Of a DNA stretch of 64,000 bases, positions 23,661 through 34,740 are shown piece by piece; positions within the stretch are counted from its first letter, which is position 1, and each line of letters opens with the position of its first letter. Position numbers and translations under genes: made by a program. The notes under the pieces were generated by a model, which saw nothing but the letters and a program-made list of their open reading frames with translations, did no database searches and had not been told where the DNA came from. Source of the stretch: Varroa destructor (taxonomy: Eukaryota > Arthropoda > Arachnida > Mesostigmata > Varroidae); assembly GCF_002443255.2 (NCBI RefSeq), contig NW_019211456.1, positions 15,857,557 to 15,921,556 on the forward strand, written 5' to 3'.

Positions 23661-24020
23661 ATAATTAACCAATCGTTGCGTTTGAGTCTCGGTTTTCAAT
23701 ACAAAACAAAGCTATCTACGTCTCTCAAGAAAGGAGTTGTTGCGAGCTGTTCTGGACCTGCACCTAATTTCGCCTGCTGTTACCTGTCCTTCTCAGTTGA
23801 CCCTACTGGAGCACCGCTAGTAGATTCGGTTGACGTCAACGACTACAACAGTGGCCATAAATCAGTGAAGATCTTCAGAAAGAAAGGGAGAAGGTCTGGT
23901 ACCCTTTCTCGTCGCTTTTTTTTACTGCTGCTTGATGATGTTGATCCTCTCAGCTGTGCAATGCTCTCGTCGAATTCCCACTTACTTACTGGGTTGGCGA
24001 TTACGGGAAAAGGGAAATAG
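23661..24020 (+). CDS. Candidate exon, 119 open codons, unknown product
   Basis: The frame is open from a TGA at 23658 to a TAG at 24018, with no ATG until late, so it would have to be an internal exon. The most protein-like part reads DPTGAPLVDSVDVNDYNSGH followed by KSVKIFRKKG. A CTCTCAAG acceptor near 23731 and an AGAAG|GTCTGG donor near 23893 would delimit about 54 codons. After that the strand becomes pyrimidine-rich (FLLLLLDD), which is less convincing. A minus-strand donor CCA|GTAAGT in the same place competes. No homologue is recognised. Confidence 0.27.
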   Translation: MINQSLRLSLGFQYKTKLSTSLKKGVVASCSGPAPNFACCYLSFSVDPTGAPLVDSVDVNDYNSGHKSVKIFRKKGRRSGTLSRRFFLLLLDDVDPLSCAMLSSNSHLLTGLAITGKGK

Positions 24021-26060
24021 TTGGACTGACCCAACTGCAAATCGAGCTGCAGTAACAGCCAAGAGTTCCAGTCAGAAACATGTATTCAATTCGCAAGTAC
24101 GCGATGCACATTCATCGGTGCTCAGCCTGCCATCAGTGGTAACGCTTCGGTTAGCTCTCTGAAGCGATCATTTCTACGGTATGGCTTTTGAGTCGGCAAA
24201 AACGGTGAGGGTAAATCGGAAGAGAATAAATCGCTCTTTTTGCACACTTGCCCATCCCGTCCTTTGCATGACTAACAGGCCAACATAAGCCGGAATGCCT
24301 TTTCCTGACTTTTTTTGGCCTACTGGGCAAAATGCTTCGCGATTTCTGTGAATTCAAATGACCGATCAACGGTGTTGTCGTCTCTGACGCCGATTCGAAT
24401 AAACATGCTATGAGCTCGTCGGATAGGGCTTTAGGTAAACGCAGGTAAAGGGGCTCACTTCAAACGATGCAGGGTTACCAGATTCGTCGAAACGAATTTA
24501 CAAAAACAATATTCCTAGAAAGCATCCTGGTCCAGAGTGCTCAAAAGGTTAAAGAAGTTAGCTATTATCATTCGTTATATTGGATCATGGTACGACAGAG
24601 TGGCAGCATTTAAATAAGCAAGAGAGCTAACACATTATATTAGGTAAATTAGTGCAAACTATGAAGAGCCTAACCCACTGTTAGCAAAGGGCTTCTCGGA
24701 GGAGCGAGCCTACTGCTACGCTTCGGTCGCTGTAATCATATTATGATATACGAATTACTACAATCAAATTGTTCTTGCGTGAAGCGGACTTCTGTCATCA
24801 ATCAAAAAGATAAGAAAGAACACGAAGACACGGAAACTTGGAAAGTGCAGTCAGTCCATAAAACGACTGCATTAGTGGGTTAAAACCGCAACACATGAGA
24901 GTCGTAGATACGGTATAAAATATCGACGTCAAATGATTCTGGGTAGTATATTATCGAAAGCTGAGATTCATACGCATCAAAGGTCTCAAAGAGATATAAA
25001 AAGTGCATGAGTGTTTGGGACATTCCCGCCGTGCATTTAGCAAAAATGTGTAACCAGAAAACTTCACTGAATCATATCTGGCCAGTGTAATAAAACATGT
25101 TGTTTCTTACCGCGAATTTTAAGCGTTGCCTTAATTATCCGTAGATCTTAAATGACCATAGAATATGTCGTTTATATCCAGGAGTCATAATACTGGAACA
25201 CAGTTGGCGTTTTAGCCTTATGATCTGACTCCAGAGCGCCCAGAATTATCTTTTATATCGACCACTAGATCCAGCCAAGACCGCTTTACTTGTCAATGGA
25301 TTGACCAGCCTGTTTGGCTGTTCATGTACTTCGCAAGCTGGACGACTTCAATACCGTGTGACAAGCACTGAAACCAAGGCCAAGCTGCCGACTTCTTGTG
25401 ACATAACAGCACCTTTAAAAAACGTTAGTTGCAATGTCACTACTATGTCCTATATATAACCTCATTTCCATTCGCCAAAAAGATCGATTTCGTTGATACA
25501 TTAACAGTTTTGTTGACCCGTACCTTCCCAACGAGCTTCCGATGCTTCATCTAATCTCAACTAATCCAACCGAACGCCGAACTCCGAATAGCAACTGGAC
25601 GGTGCATAGTTGTTCGCTCTATAGACTGTTGAAAGATTCAGATCGTACGCGCTTGCTCGAAGAGTTTCCACTCATTAAGAGACCCATTACAGCATTGAGG
25701 AGCCGCAGCAAGACAACGAGTAGCAGAGGTTGCTTTGACGGGAGGTTTGCCTGGCATTGACAGCACGGTTTACTAACTTTCAGATCTGAAAATCTAAAGC
25801 TCAGCGCTTAGTCAGGCAGGCCTTCTTTGTACACAGGAAGAATCTCTTCGTCTTATCGGCCGAACTCGACTGAACTTGAACGAGTGGCCCCGTTGAACGT
25901 TATGTTTTCTTGTATCTTGGTTTATGGCTCTGCCTATCTCAATTATTTCTCCTAGTAATTAAAATAAAAAGAAGCGTCTACCACGTCACAAGCAATGTCT
26001 GCTAAATCAAAAACAGCGATAGGAGAGTTCCGCCTATATCTTCAGTGTAACCCTAGACGT
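24021..26060. other. AT-rich spacer with no supported gene
   Basis: Only short frames are seen. A 72-codon ATG frame at 25542 is hydrophilic but has no donor or poly(A) context. Nothing else stands out. Confidence 0.4.
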
Positions 26061-26266
26061 CTATCGCCATAGCATCGTATAGGTTGGCACGTATACCCAT
26101 ATAATATCCAAATAGCACGCTGGCTGCACTCGAACGAATTTTTCCTTTCGGTCAAATAGATTAGACTGAAAGCTATACCAAAGTCCGGCGAAACCCTTGT
26201 ACAACGCTTGGACTCTTCGAAGTTCCCTTTCATTGGTAGGGAAGAACACTTCCTGTTTTTCTGCAT
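26061..26266 (-). CDS. Candidate ORF in two overlapping frames, unknown product
   Basis: Two minus-strand frames are open across the same 200 bases. One starts at an ATG at 26266 (MQKNRKCSSLPMKG, 74 codons, stop at 26042). The other has no ATG but a more protein-like peptide including ERELRRVQALYKGFAGLWYS and ending TYTMLWR at a TAG at 26061. If real, only one is coding. The available acceptor (ATGCAG in an A-rich stretch) is poor, so this stays weak. Confidence 0.2.
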
Positions 26267-26672
26267 TTTTTTATGTTGAGAGTGAAGTTGTGCGATAAGT
26301 CATGTGTTGGACAGTTGATTAGGTAAGAAGAAGGCACACGAAGGCGAGGAAATCCTTCTAAGCCCATAAAACTATTACGATGGACAACGGATAAAGTCTA
26401 TTTCACTAGAAGAAAATATTAGCAACGAATGCAGATAGCCAGAGAGAAACTTTAGCGGGACTATCAATACTGTGACAGTTGTTTGACAATCAGTTCATAT
26501 CAGTTGGCTCACTTTGATCGAAAACTATAACTGCAATCTCTGCGAGGCAAGGAAACCACAAGATGGGATTTTTCATTGGTTGTGGTTGTTAGCTTTTTCT
26601 CAGAATTAAAGGGAGCATAAAATTAATTGAGATTCGATATTTCACGCACATGTTTCGCCCATTTCTTTCCAG

Positions 26673-26745
26673 GCATGCTTCCCCTGATTCTCTTACTTCA
26701 TCACTCTTTCCCCTAGAAGGACGGGATCTTTATTCATTCCTGTAA
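26673..26745 (+). CDS. Candidate terminal exon with downstream AATAAA
   Basis: Acceptor CGCCCATTTCTTTCCAG ends at 26672. One frame (one base, then 23 codons and TAA at 26743) reads HASPDSLTSSLFPLEGRDLY and SFL. AATAAA at 26824 is 79 nt past the stop, consistent with a last exon. A second frame gives a short hydrophobic peptide. No upstream exon is identified. Confidence 0.27.
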
Positions 26746-26823
26746 AATGCTAAGTCCATTATACCTAGTCAGGTAGTCCATGGACGTTTAGCGTTTCGGA
26801 TGGTACGGCGACGCAAATTAAAA

Positions 26824-26829
26824 AATAAA
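26824..26829 (+). terminator. AATAAA poly(A) signal
   Basis: AATAAA lies in an A-rich stretch 79 nt after the candidate stop at 26743. It could be chance in this context. Confidence 0.25.
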
Positions 26830-27607
26830 CATGGTCGGGTGCAAGGCCCGAAAACGACAAGCTGTCTCGCTACCGCTGGCAGAAAGCGGAGACGTGCAGG
26901 AGCTTATGGGCAAAGCATCGGCTGCGTCGGCATCAATTAATGACAGGGGAGATGAATGGAAAACAAAGAAATTTCTGTGACCATGGCTCAAAAACAGTCC
27001 GGCACTCGTGGTAGTGTGTGCCTAAGTAAAAACCGATGGGTTAAAAAGGGAGGTCAGTTATCGAGGTTTGTAGTAGTGGTAGCACGACAATGATACTCCT
27101 TTTTGTCTTGTGGATTTTGCGACCGTTAGGCTGGTTTAGCTTCACAGAATTCTAGCATCTTGCGCTATGACGCTGGGCACGCACTACGAAAACTCTACTT
27201 AGCTTAAATATGTCGCACCAAAAAGTAAACACGAAAAACAAAACGAAGCGCCATAACAAGTATATTTCAGGAGCGAGTGGGTATGAGATCCATTTAAGTG
27301 ACTGTGAACCATGCCTCCCTACGCTGATCAGTCGTAGAAAATGCACCGATATGTACCATCGTCATTACCATCAACATCGTAACATTGTGATTGTCAATAT
27401 GACCATCATCTCACAACCAAGGACCATCAGGTATACTTAGACCGAAAGCTTATATACCTCTATGTAACATTTCTGTTTTCAATAACAACATAGTTTCCGT
27501 TTGAGTGTGTACATTTTCCTTTTTACGCTTCATTGATAACGTTCTCTGCAGCAATCGTTTCATCAACTTAAGCTACGATCATCTTTGGCCTTGAAACCGA
27601 TCCGGTC

Positions 27608-27955
27608 TTAGCCTCGTCGGTTGATAGAGGGACATGGATTCTGGTGCTTTAGTTGTTTTTCCTTATTGTGCTCGAATGCAGAAATATATACACACAGGTA
27701 GGTACACGCGTTCAGGGTCAGGCTGCTGTGGTATAGAGTACGGTATAGCCTTGTTAGGCGAGCTAAAAGTTGCACCAGATGTCCAAAGACTCGATCATTT
27801 ATGTGTGTTGCTTCTGCTCCTTCAAAACGGCATCGCTCGTTACGATTAAGTGCAACGGCATTCGCTGTCTCGAGGCAAGAGACCCTTGGCGGGCGTTGAG
27901 GATCATTGTAGTGGTGGCCACTACGACACACCAAGAAGAGTAGAAGATCACGCAT
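27608..27955 (-). CDS. Candidate 115-codon ORF, unknown product
   Basis: An ATG at 27955 opens 115 codons in a GC-richer island. The start MRDLLLFLVCRSGHHYNDPQ could be a very short hydrophobic leader. The middle (NRNERCRFEGAEATHINDRV) is polar, followed by an amphipathic stretch (FGHLVQLLARLTRLYRTLYH). The last 30 residues are less protein-like, and a weak donor (CGT|GTACCT) precedes them. A 71-codon plus-strand ORF (27634 to 27849) overlaps it, so the strand is not certain. No domain is recognised. Confidence 0.32.
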   Translation of the reverse strand: MRDLLLFLVCRSGHHYNDPQRPPRVSCLETANAVALNRNERCRFEGAEATHINDRVFGHLVQLLARLTRLYRTLYHSSLTLNACTYLCVYISAFEHNKEKQLKHQNPCPSINRRG

Positions 27956-28526
27956 ACATAGGGATGTGCTGTAAGCGGAGAAGACGGAATGAAGAACGCG
28001 GCTTTATGTGAGAGCAATGCAAAGAAACAAAAAGAGACCTCGAAGTAGAATATATGCACAGACTCACATAGGAACCGAAGATGATGAGAACGCGAGTTAA
28101 TTAGCTTCGAATCTAGTTTCAAATACCCTCCCATAACTTGCTCCTCAGACAGGAGTGGGCCGCGACTATAATAACAACGACGGCGATGATGGCAGCGTTG
28201 TTTCATACATCCTGATGCTACAGAGCGAAGGAGCAAGGTCCCAGTGCTCAGCTGTCCTTTGCTGCTGTTACTGCTCTTGCTGCTGAGGCCAGTGCTGCAG
28301 CAAGTCCGTTTGGAAGCAATACATGCGTCGGTCGGTCTCTCGCTGCTGGACCCGATGGACTTTGTTTGAAAAAGAGGAATTTGTGAAAGAACCCTGACCC
28401 GAGCAGCGGAGGCGAGCAGTCCATGCATCGGCTTGGTCGTGCTGCTGAGTCGCCGGAGACCATCCAGGGTCGACGACCAGCGCTTAAAACGCGTTAGAAG
28501 TGTAACCACGATAATGAAAAACTCAC

Positions 28527-28660
28527 ATGCGAAGCGGCATCGAAAACGTAGACGAATAAAGGAGTGAAGCAATCAGTAATACAACGAAAGGAGGAAAAGG
28601 TGACAAAACTCTCCTTAACCACAAGAATAGCCAGGCCCAATTTGCAACCGTGCATGGCAT
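28527..28660 (-). CDS. Candidate first exon encoding a signal/anchor segment
   Basis: From ATG 28660 the frame encodes 44 codons plus two bases to a donor CAT|GTGAGT at 28526. The peptide starts MPCTVANWAWLFLWLRRVLS and continues with a second hydrophobic run (FVVLLIASLLYSS), as in an N-terminal membrane anchor or a long signal peptide. The frame remains open upstream to about 28774 without a better ATG. The start context is weak (T at -3). A long minus-strand frame at 27799 to 28572 overlaps it in another phase but begins with TTG. Confidence 0.27.
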
Positions 28661-29884
28661 TAACTGGCAGCATATTTTGTACGATGTGATCCTATAAACG
28701 TATTTGTGAAGAGGTTTTGACCGCGTATTATCACATGCATGTACAAGTTCATGTAAATCGAAATGATTCACCAATAACTAAACATTGAAGCCTTCATATA
28801 AATTCTTCTAGTCCAATATTGAATGGAAAGTAGAAAGAATAGATGGAAAGGACGGTGGTCCTTTTCCCTGTGCATAGAGTCGAATAACCAAAGGACATAC
28901 CGATTGATTATTTCTTCTTATGGACAAACAGCGGAATAGCCATCGTTTTCCACTGTTTTACATCTAACATAACCAAATTCATTAACGGAATTAACCGTAG
29001 CAGAATTTTCTTATTCTGGGTTCCGTATAGTTTTTTAGACAATGAGTCATCAGTTGGCCTGATAGAAGACTCATCTGCTACCTAATCGTTGGGCATTTTA
29101 AAACGAACGCTTTCTGAAGCTACAAAAAGGCTATTTTATTATAAATATCGTCCATTGCCTCTAATCTCCGTTGCGTCGCCTCTCAAGCCACTTATACTTC
29201 TATATTGCCTAACGCATATTGCTACAATATTTGTGCTTGTTTCTAGCAATTTTTAGTGGCCACTTCAATCTCTACAAGCTGACTTTGCACTTCCTTGATG
29301 ATGTGAAAGGACGATGAAGCTGCAAAGGTGTGGAGTTCCGTCCGGTGCATAGTAGCCGTCATCAGCAGCTCGGGCCCTATTCTAAAGCTTTCACTGGAAG
29401 CAAGCGGGTTTAGGTAACTTTGTGTACTTGCAAATTTGAATGTGAAAGCAAAACGCTAATAAGTTAACGCCGCAGCTAAACACGCGTTCACTTCCTGCTG
29501 CCTTACTGAGCAATGTTAGACAAAACGGACGAACGATTCAGATCATGCAAAGGTTTGCGATTTCTTAAGCGCTTAACTAGAAGTTTTCACACGATGGCCG
29601 AAATCCAAAAATTCCCATCATTTATATAAACTGTTCGTAACGGTACGGTTCGATCTACCAACTCAGACCGCCCTCAGTCAAGTTGACAACGTAAAGGTTC
29701 GAATATCTTGTCCCTTCTCAGTGGCCTGATGTATAAAATCGTCGGCCAATGTTAGTTTTTTTGCTATTTTCCTGATTATTCACAACTTCTGTATAATTTA
29801 GATTGACAGCCATTATAGTTACAGCAGTAAGTATTAAACATGAAATAATGCTTCGACGTATAGTATTGAGCAGAATATAATCTA

Positions 29885-29902
29885 ATATATATATATATAT
29901 AT
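29885..29902. repeat. (AT)9 microsatellite
   Basis: Nine uninterrupted AT dinucleotides. Confidence 0.8.
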
Positions 29903-32574
29903 GTATAGTCAACATAAAGGTTTAGAGTTTTACGTCCGACACTACCCTTGAAAATTGTCTCAGATCGCTGGCTCCTAGTACGAAGCCAAGTGTGCCCAGT
30001 ATACTGGCTTGGTGATAATCGTTATATACCTCAATCGACGCACATAAATTGAAGGAGCGCTATTTGACAAGATTTTATGTAAAATGTTAACCGGATGAAA
30101 TCGGCTTCGTTGACCATCTCAGCCCATATAGAAAGCACAATGTGGTTCGTCTCATATCTGTGATGAATGGAGGGAAATAAATTGAAGCTGATATTCGAGA
30201 GAGAAAGTCTCAGTTTTTTTTTTTGTCATTTAACGCAGGTTGTATGCGTTCGAGCTCCCAGTATGATTGCAGTGGGCAACTTCTGACTCCTTTTTCACCG
30301 GCATTGGGAGCATCCCCTAACACCATTTTTATCTACGCAATTTTAAGCTTGTGCCCTAATCTATTATCGCATGTATATTTTTCGGCAAAGTTATTCTAAT
30401 CTATACGTACCTGAGCAAGATGTAAGTTAATAACAGATGTGTATACACTCTTATAAAATAGTTTGCGCGGCTTCCAATCGTCGAATGCGTATAGCTGCAT
30501 CCTGCGCCTGCCATAATTGCTATTAATTACCCACTACGAACGTTCGTTAGATTAGGAGATCAAGGGTACTGGAGATATGCGCTTCTTGTGCCGCGTAAAT
30601 GGAGCGCTGTCTTCGTTGGACAGGTGGAAAAGGTAAAAACGGTGAATACCATTTTCGTTGCAATCAATTCTCCTAGACCAAACGAATAGATACGGAGTGA
30701 TACATCGTACATAAATCCAGTTACCTGGCATTGTGTTTTAGTGGTGAGCAAAGGCGCACTCTGTACACAAACAGTTTCAGTGCTTTGACCGTTAGGTCAA
30801 AATTTTCGGTTATAGAGTATGCTGAGACAGGCATTGGCAGATTTATCTAGAACTCGATTTATTTTTCTTTATGGTCTTTTCCGTTTTTCTCCAATTACCT
30901 GATTTGAATATTATGGCCCATTCAGGGTCAGGCAAGTGCTCTACGAAAATAATTTGCATAGAACCTAACTTCCAAGGATGCTATCTCCAGTGAAGTTTTT
31001 TTTCTTTGGTAATGCCTTTGGCTGCAGTTTCCATTACCCATTGTATTCGTTGGTGGAGGATATAGATTGAGAATTCGTTCTGCTTTTATTCATCCTTGAG
31101 CCGATGAGTTTGAAAGGTTGTGTGTGTAAAACTACGTTAACCAACGTAGCAAAATACACCACAATTGTCGCGCCTAAGTTTTATCCAGAACGATGATACA
31201 CAAACTATACATAGATTATTCCGAGTGCAAATCTATGGTTCATAGGAATTAGATTATACCTTTTTCCCTATACTGTAAGATATTTTGGTTCGAGTCGATT
31301 CTTTGTATCTGACAATATATAGTAATCGCTCTGTCGACTGTTCTGACATAGCAAAGGCAGTTTCTTATACACAAATATACAGGCATAAATAACGTATTTA
31401 TCATCCGATTATTCAATGACTTACCGAACTTCCGAATGTACAGGATTCCCAATTAGCCATACAGGATGGTCACGCATAAGCTTTGTTCGATTAACTTTTT
31501 AAGATTGTCCTTTAACATATGAATATTTAACCATACCATATCCATCGGAAGTATACAATTGGAGCTTTACCGAAACCGACTTGCTAGAAGTAACTAACGG
31601 TGCAGTAGAATGAATCAGCGCTTTCAAAAAACGTGTGCCCAACCTGAAACGATTGCACTTATAGTTATTTGACCGATTCACGTGTTGTTCGTGCAGAAAA
31701 AAAAAATTAAGGTTTAGATTGATCTGTCAGGCCGTTCGATAAGTCAAGCACTCATAGCTGTTTTGTTATACAGAAGTGGGCAGAGTAACTAAGCATATAT
31801 TTGTATCATACAAATCGTATTTAGTTATCCATAAGAGAAAATTAAGCCAATTTTCTTAAATTTGCCCCACTGAAAGAACATGTGCTGTAAATATGGTACA
31901 GCATGTAATAAGGGCCAGTAATTACTTAATGCCGATCCCATGAGATCGTGTGTTACTCTGCTGTACCAGTTTAATCGCCTACAAACGTGACACAGAAAAC
32001 CTACTGGACACCTGTGGATCTTTACGTATCGAGCGTTGGCGGCGTCGAGCATAAGACGTTGAGGCAACAGGCCAATTGTTAGCCATGCTATCCTTTTTGT
32101 CCTGCTACCTCAAAGCTGTTCTGAAAAACTGGCCCATCTATAACTTGGTGCTCGGTTTAAACAACTAGACGATTTTGGCGTCGTGACACAGCTACGGTAC
32201 ACATTTTTTTTAATTGCATAAGGTCGCTAAAGTTCAGTCACATGAACCATATTTAAGCTGCTACAAATCTATGGAGGAAAAAACTGGTACTGCGTTACAA
32301 GTAAAAGCGAACCAAATGATATTACGAATGTTTAATTTCATGGTAGATCGTTAGACTCCATTTGTCTAGGGGTCTAGAACAGACATGATCGCGTTCTGAA
32401 GTCGGCTTATGAGCTAAAGCACAGTAATAAAATCCAGCCGAGTTCGAAGTCCATGCATCGACGTCATAAACAGAATACTTTATTTCGGAGGTGGGAAAAA
32501 TTCATATAGCTACTACGGAGTTATTAAATAACCCTACCAATGCCTCTTCGTACGTCCGAAGAAGTAATTGTTAT

Positions 32575-32640
32575 TAATAACTATAAATAAAAACTATAAA
32601 TACTTTATAATTAAAAAAAAGTAAAACTATAAATAATCAA
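32575..32640 (+). repeat. A/T-rich patch with three ACTATAAATA copies
   Basis: ACTATAAATA occurs three times with imperfect spacing between 32580 and 32637. It is probably local slippage or duplication in AT-rich DNA. Confidence 0.5.
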
Positions 32641-33860
32641 AGCTACTAGAAATAGAGCTTCTTTAGAAAGAGAAGTGGACCAAATAAGGTCATCGAGGTC
32701 TGCGACAAGGGCATAATTCCAAGCAACAGCTATATCGCAATCGCTATTTCGATCTTCTTCTTAAGTTCTAAGATGTTATCTCAAGTTATCCTCTAACTTT
32801 TGTACGATTCCGCCCTACCTTATTCTATCACACAACGCACAATGTATAACCCTTTTGTGAACAAACGAAATAATATGTTTCTGTGTGTTTTAGTGTATTA
32901 GAAATGTTTGTCTCTCCTAAATAGTGCAACAACTCCGATAGAGCATACAGACTTGTGATCGGGAATCCCAAGGAATTAGGTTAAAGTCCTTCCTAGGATA
33001 ACCGGTTCCAAAGTCCGTGGATGAGTCAAATTCATCATCACGATTTGTAAATACGTCAGACCGAATTCTCTTTTCTTTATTATTATCTTATTAACATTAT
33101 TTAAATGATTATGCAGTACGTTTTTTCAACTGACTTTTGTGGCGCTCAGACTTGCCGAAGTCCTGACAATCGAACTTTTTGAGCACGGAATACCAAAAGT
33201 GCAAGAGCTCAAACTGATTGTAATGAGGCTCATGACGCCATTTTTAAGCAACGTAAGCAAAAGCTTAGCCGTTTTACGTAAGTAAAATAGTTAGTCCAAT
33301 TTTTATAGGTGCTACATATAGTAGATTGCGATATACGGCATACAGCTGTTGAGATGTATGCTGAAGAGGCTCTTCTCGTAAATAAAATGTATCGCGATAC
33401 GTAGGTAACATCAAAAGCAAATAAATAACATGCGGCACATTGTCTCCAACCTGGGCCATCGTTTAACGGACATCAGCCTACATGACTGAATGATAATCCC
33501 TCAATCTCTTAAGGTCTAAAAGCAACGTTCGCCTGATTCATACGAAGTGTGAGTTAGGCCTGCTTGGTCAATATCCAACGGGCAACATACCTCTTGACTA
33601 ACACGATGAATCCACCAGTAAGCTGTGTTAGTTTTTAAGTGTGCTAAATAAAAGTACGTGTGCGGAATTTCAGTAAGCGTCTTTAAGCATATGCGATGCA
33701 AACAATACCGTGCTTCAATATAGGTGAAGGTCAATGCGGTATTTCTTGAAAACGACCTGTCGTTGCAACGTTTAATGAAGCGTACTTAGCGTTCAACTGC
33801 GGATGGATACCTCCACTTAGCCGTCCTATATGTCAGCTTCGATTTCTTACGGCGTTCCTT

Positions 33861-34740
33861 TTTCTTTGAGAACTACCTTTTAGATTCGAAGGTTTCCCTC
33901 GAACAACTCTCACAACCACCCGTACCTTACGGAATAACTCTCTCGTAACTCCTTCAACCTTAACAAGGTTTTTTTTTACAGCTACCTAGGACAGACATAC
34001 CCTTTGGCTTATCCTATCCACCCGCTCGCTTGCCTATCTAAAAGAAGATGTCTATGGTCATCAAATCTACTCGGCAGTTGTGGATTTCGAGGCCGCCTCA
34101 CTTTTTGTGCTCCACTTTAGTCCCATGCTTATTCCTTAGGCAACTGCGTCGTCTAACGCTCCTGTTCTCTTTAACGGCCCTATAGATTCCGCCTCCTTCT
34201 CCTTTGGTGAAAGGTCCTAACGCTACCTATCAGCGGAATGGGTGTACTTGGCATCACCGACAAATATCTCCGCTCTGCCTCTTCCTGGGAGAGGACTTTT
34301 TCTTTTTCTTAGGGACTCGTTCACCTACCTCGTCGGTGAAGCAGTCACTCTCTTTACTTTTTGTTGTTGAACTATTTCGTCCGGGTTTATTCTTCTTTCA
34401 ACATACCACTTGTCTTTTCGACGTCAACCGGATTTACATTGACTTTGGCGACGTAGAAACCCTACTTGATTCAGGTAGCCCAGCGGCCTGTACCGCCGTT
34501 GGTCTTTATGAAGCCAAAGGCTTCGTTCATTACCACTGGCGCGTATTGAAAGCCTTCCGCACTTTCTGCTCATTGAATATGAATGTTTATCTCTATGTAG
34601 GTAGAAGCAACAAGAAATCTGAGGATGTTTGTATTGTGTTGAGACGGTATATGTGCCCTACGTTTCATAGCGTGACCAGTGTAGTGCCAGATGAGCACAT
34701 GTTATTGAAGTTTTATTTTACGGGTCATTAGGTGGCAGTG
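33861..34740 (+). other. Pyrimidine-rich stretch with open frame 34204 to 34731
   Basis: From about 33880 the plus strand is strongly C/T-rich and includes a textbook acceptor (GGTTTTTTTTTACAG ending about 33982). One frame after it is open for 46 codons, and a separate 175-codon frame (34204 to 34731) begins with TTG, not ATG. Its first half is Phe/Leu/Ser-rich as expected from pyrimidine bias. Its second half is more ordinary (DVETLLDSGSPAACTAVGLY). I cannot tell coding from composition. Confidence 0.2.

Larger units (their letters stand above)
28775..33860. other. AT-rich non-coding DNA
   Basis: No supported gene. The stretch contains an AT microsatellite at 29885 to 29902 and an A/T-rich patch with repeated AACTATAAATA units at about 32575 to 32640. 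Isolated splice-like signals near 30410, 31420 and 31874 lead only to short frames. Confidence 0.5.

Noticed and set aside
27799..28572. Longest minus-strand frame (257 codons) with an apparent N-terminal membrane anchor
   Set aside because: It starts with TTG rather than ATG. A GTGAGT donor splits its anchor segment, and the frame at 28660 to 28527 explains that part better.
30411..30514. Short minus-strand ATG frame (34 codons) ending at TCAG|GTACGT
   Set aside because: Start context and donor are good, but the frame is short, in AT-rich DNA, with no partner exon. Such hits are expected by chance in 64 kb.
32940..33002. tRNA-like stretch with an A-box-like TAGAGCA and B-box-like GGTTAAAGTCC
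   Set aside because: The anticodon and T arms do not pair, so neither a tRNA nor a clear tRNA-derived element is supported.
34204..34731. 175-codon plus-strand frame as a gene
   Set aside because: It starts with TTG, and its first half follows pyrimidine bias. It is kept only as a region description.
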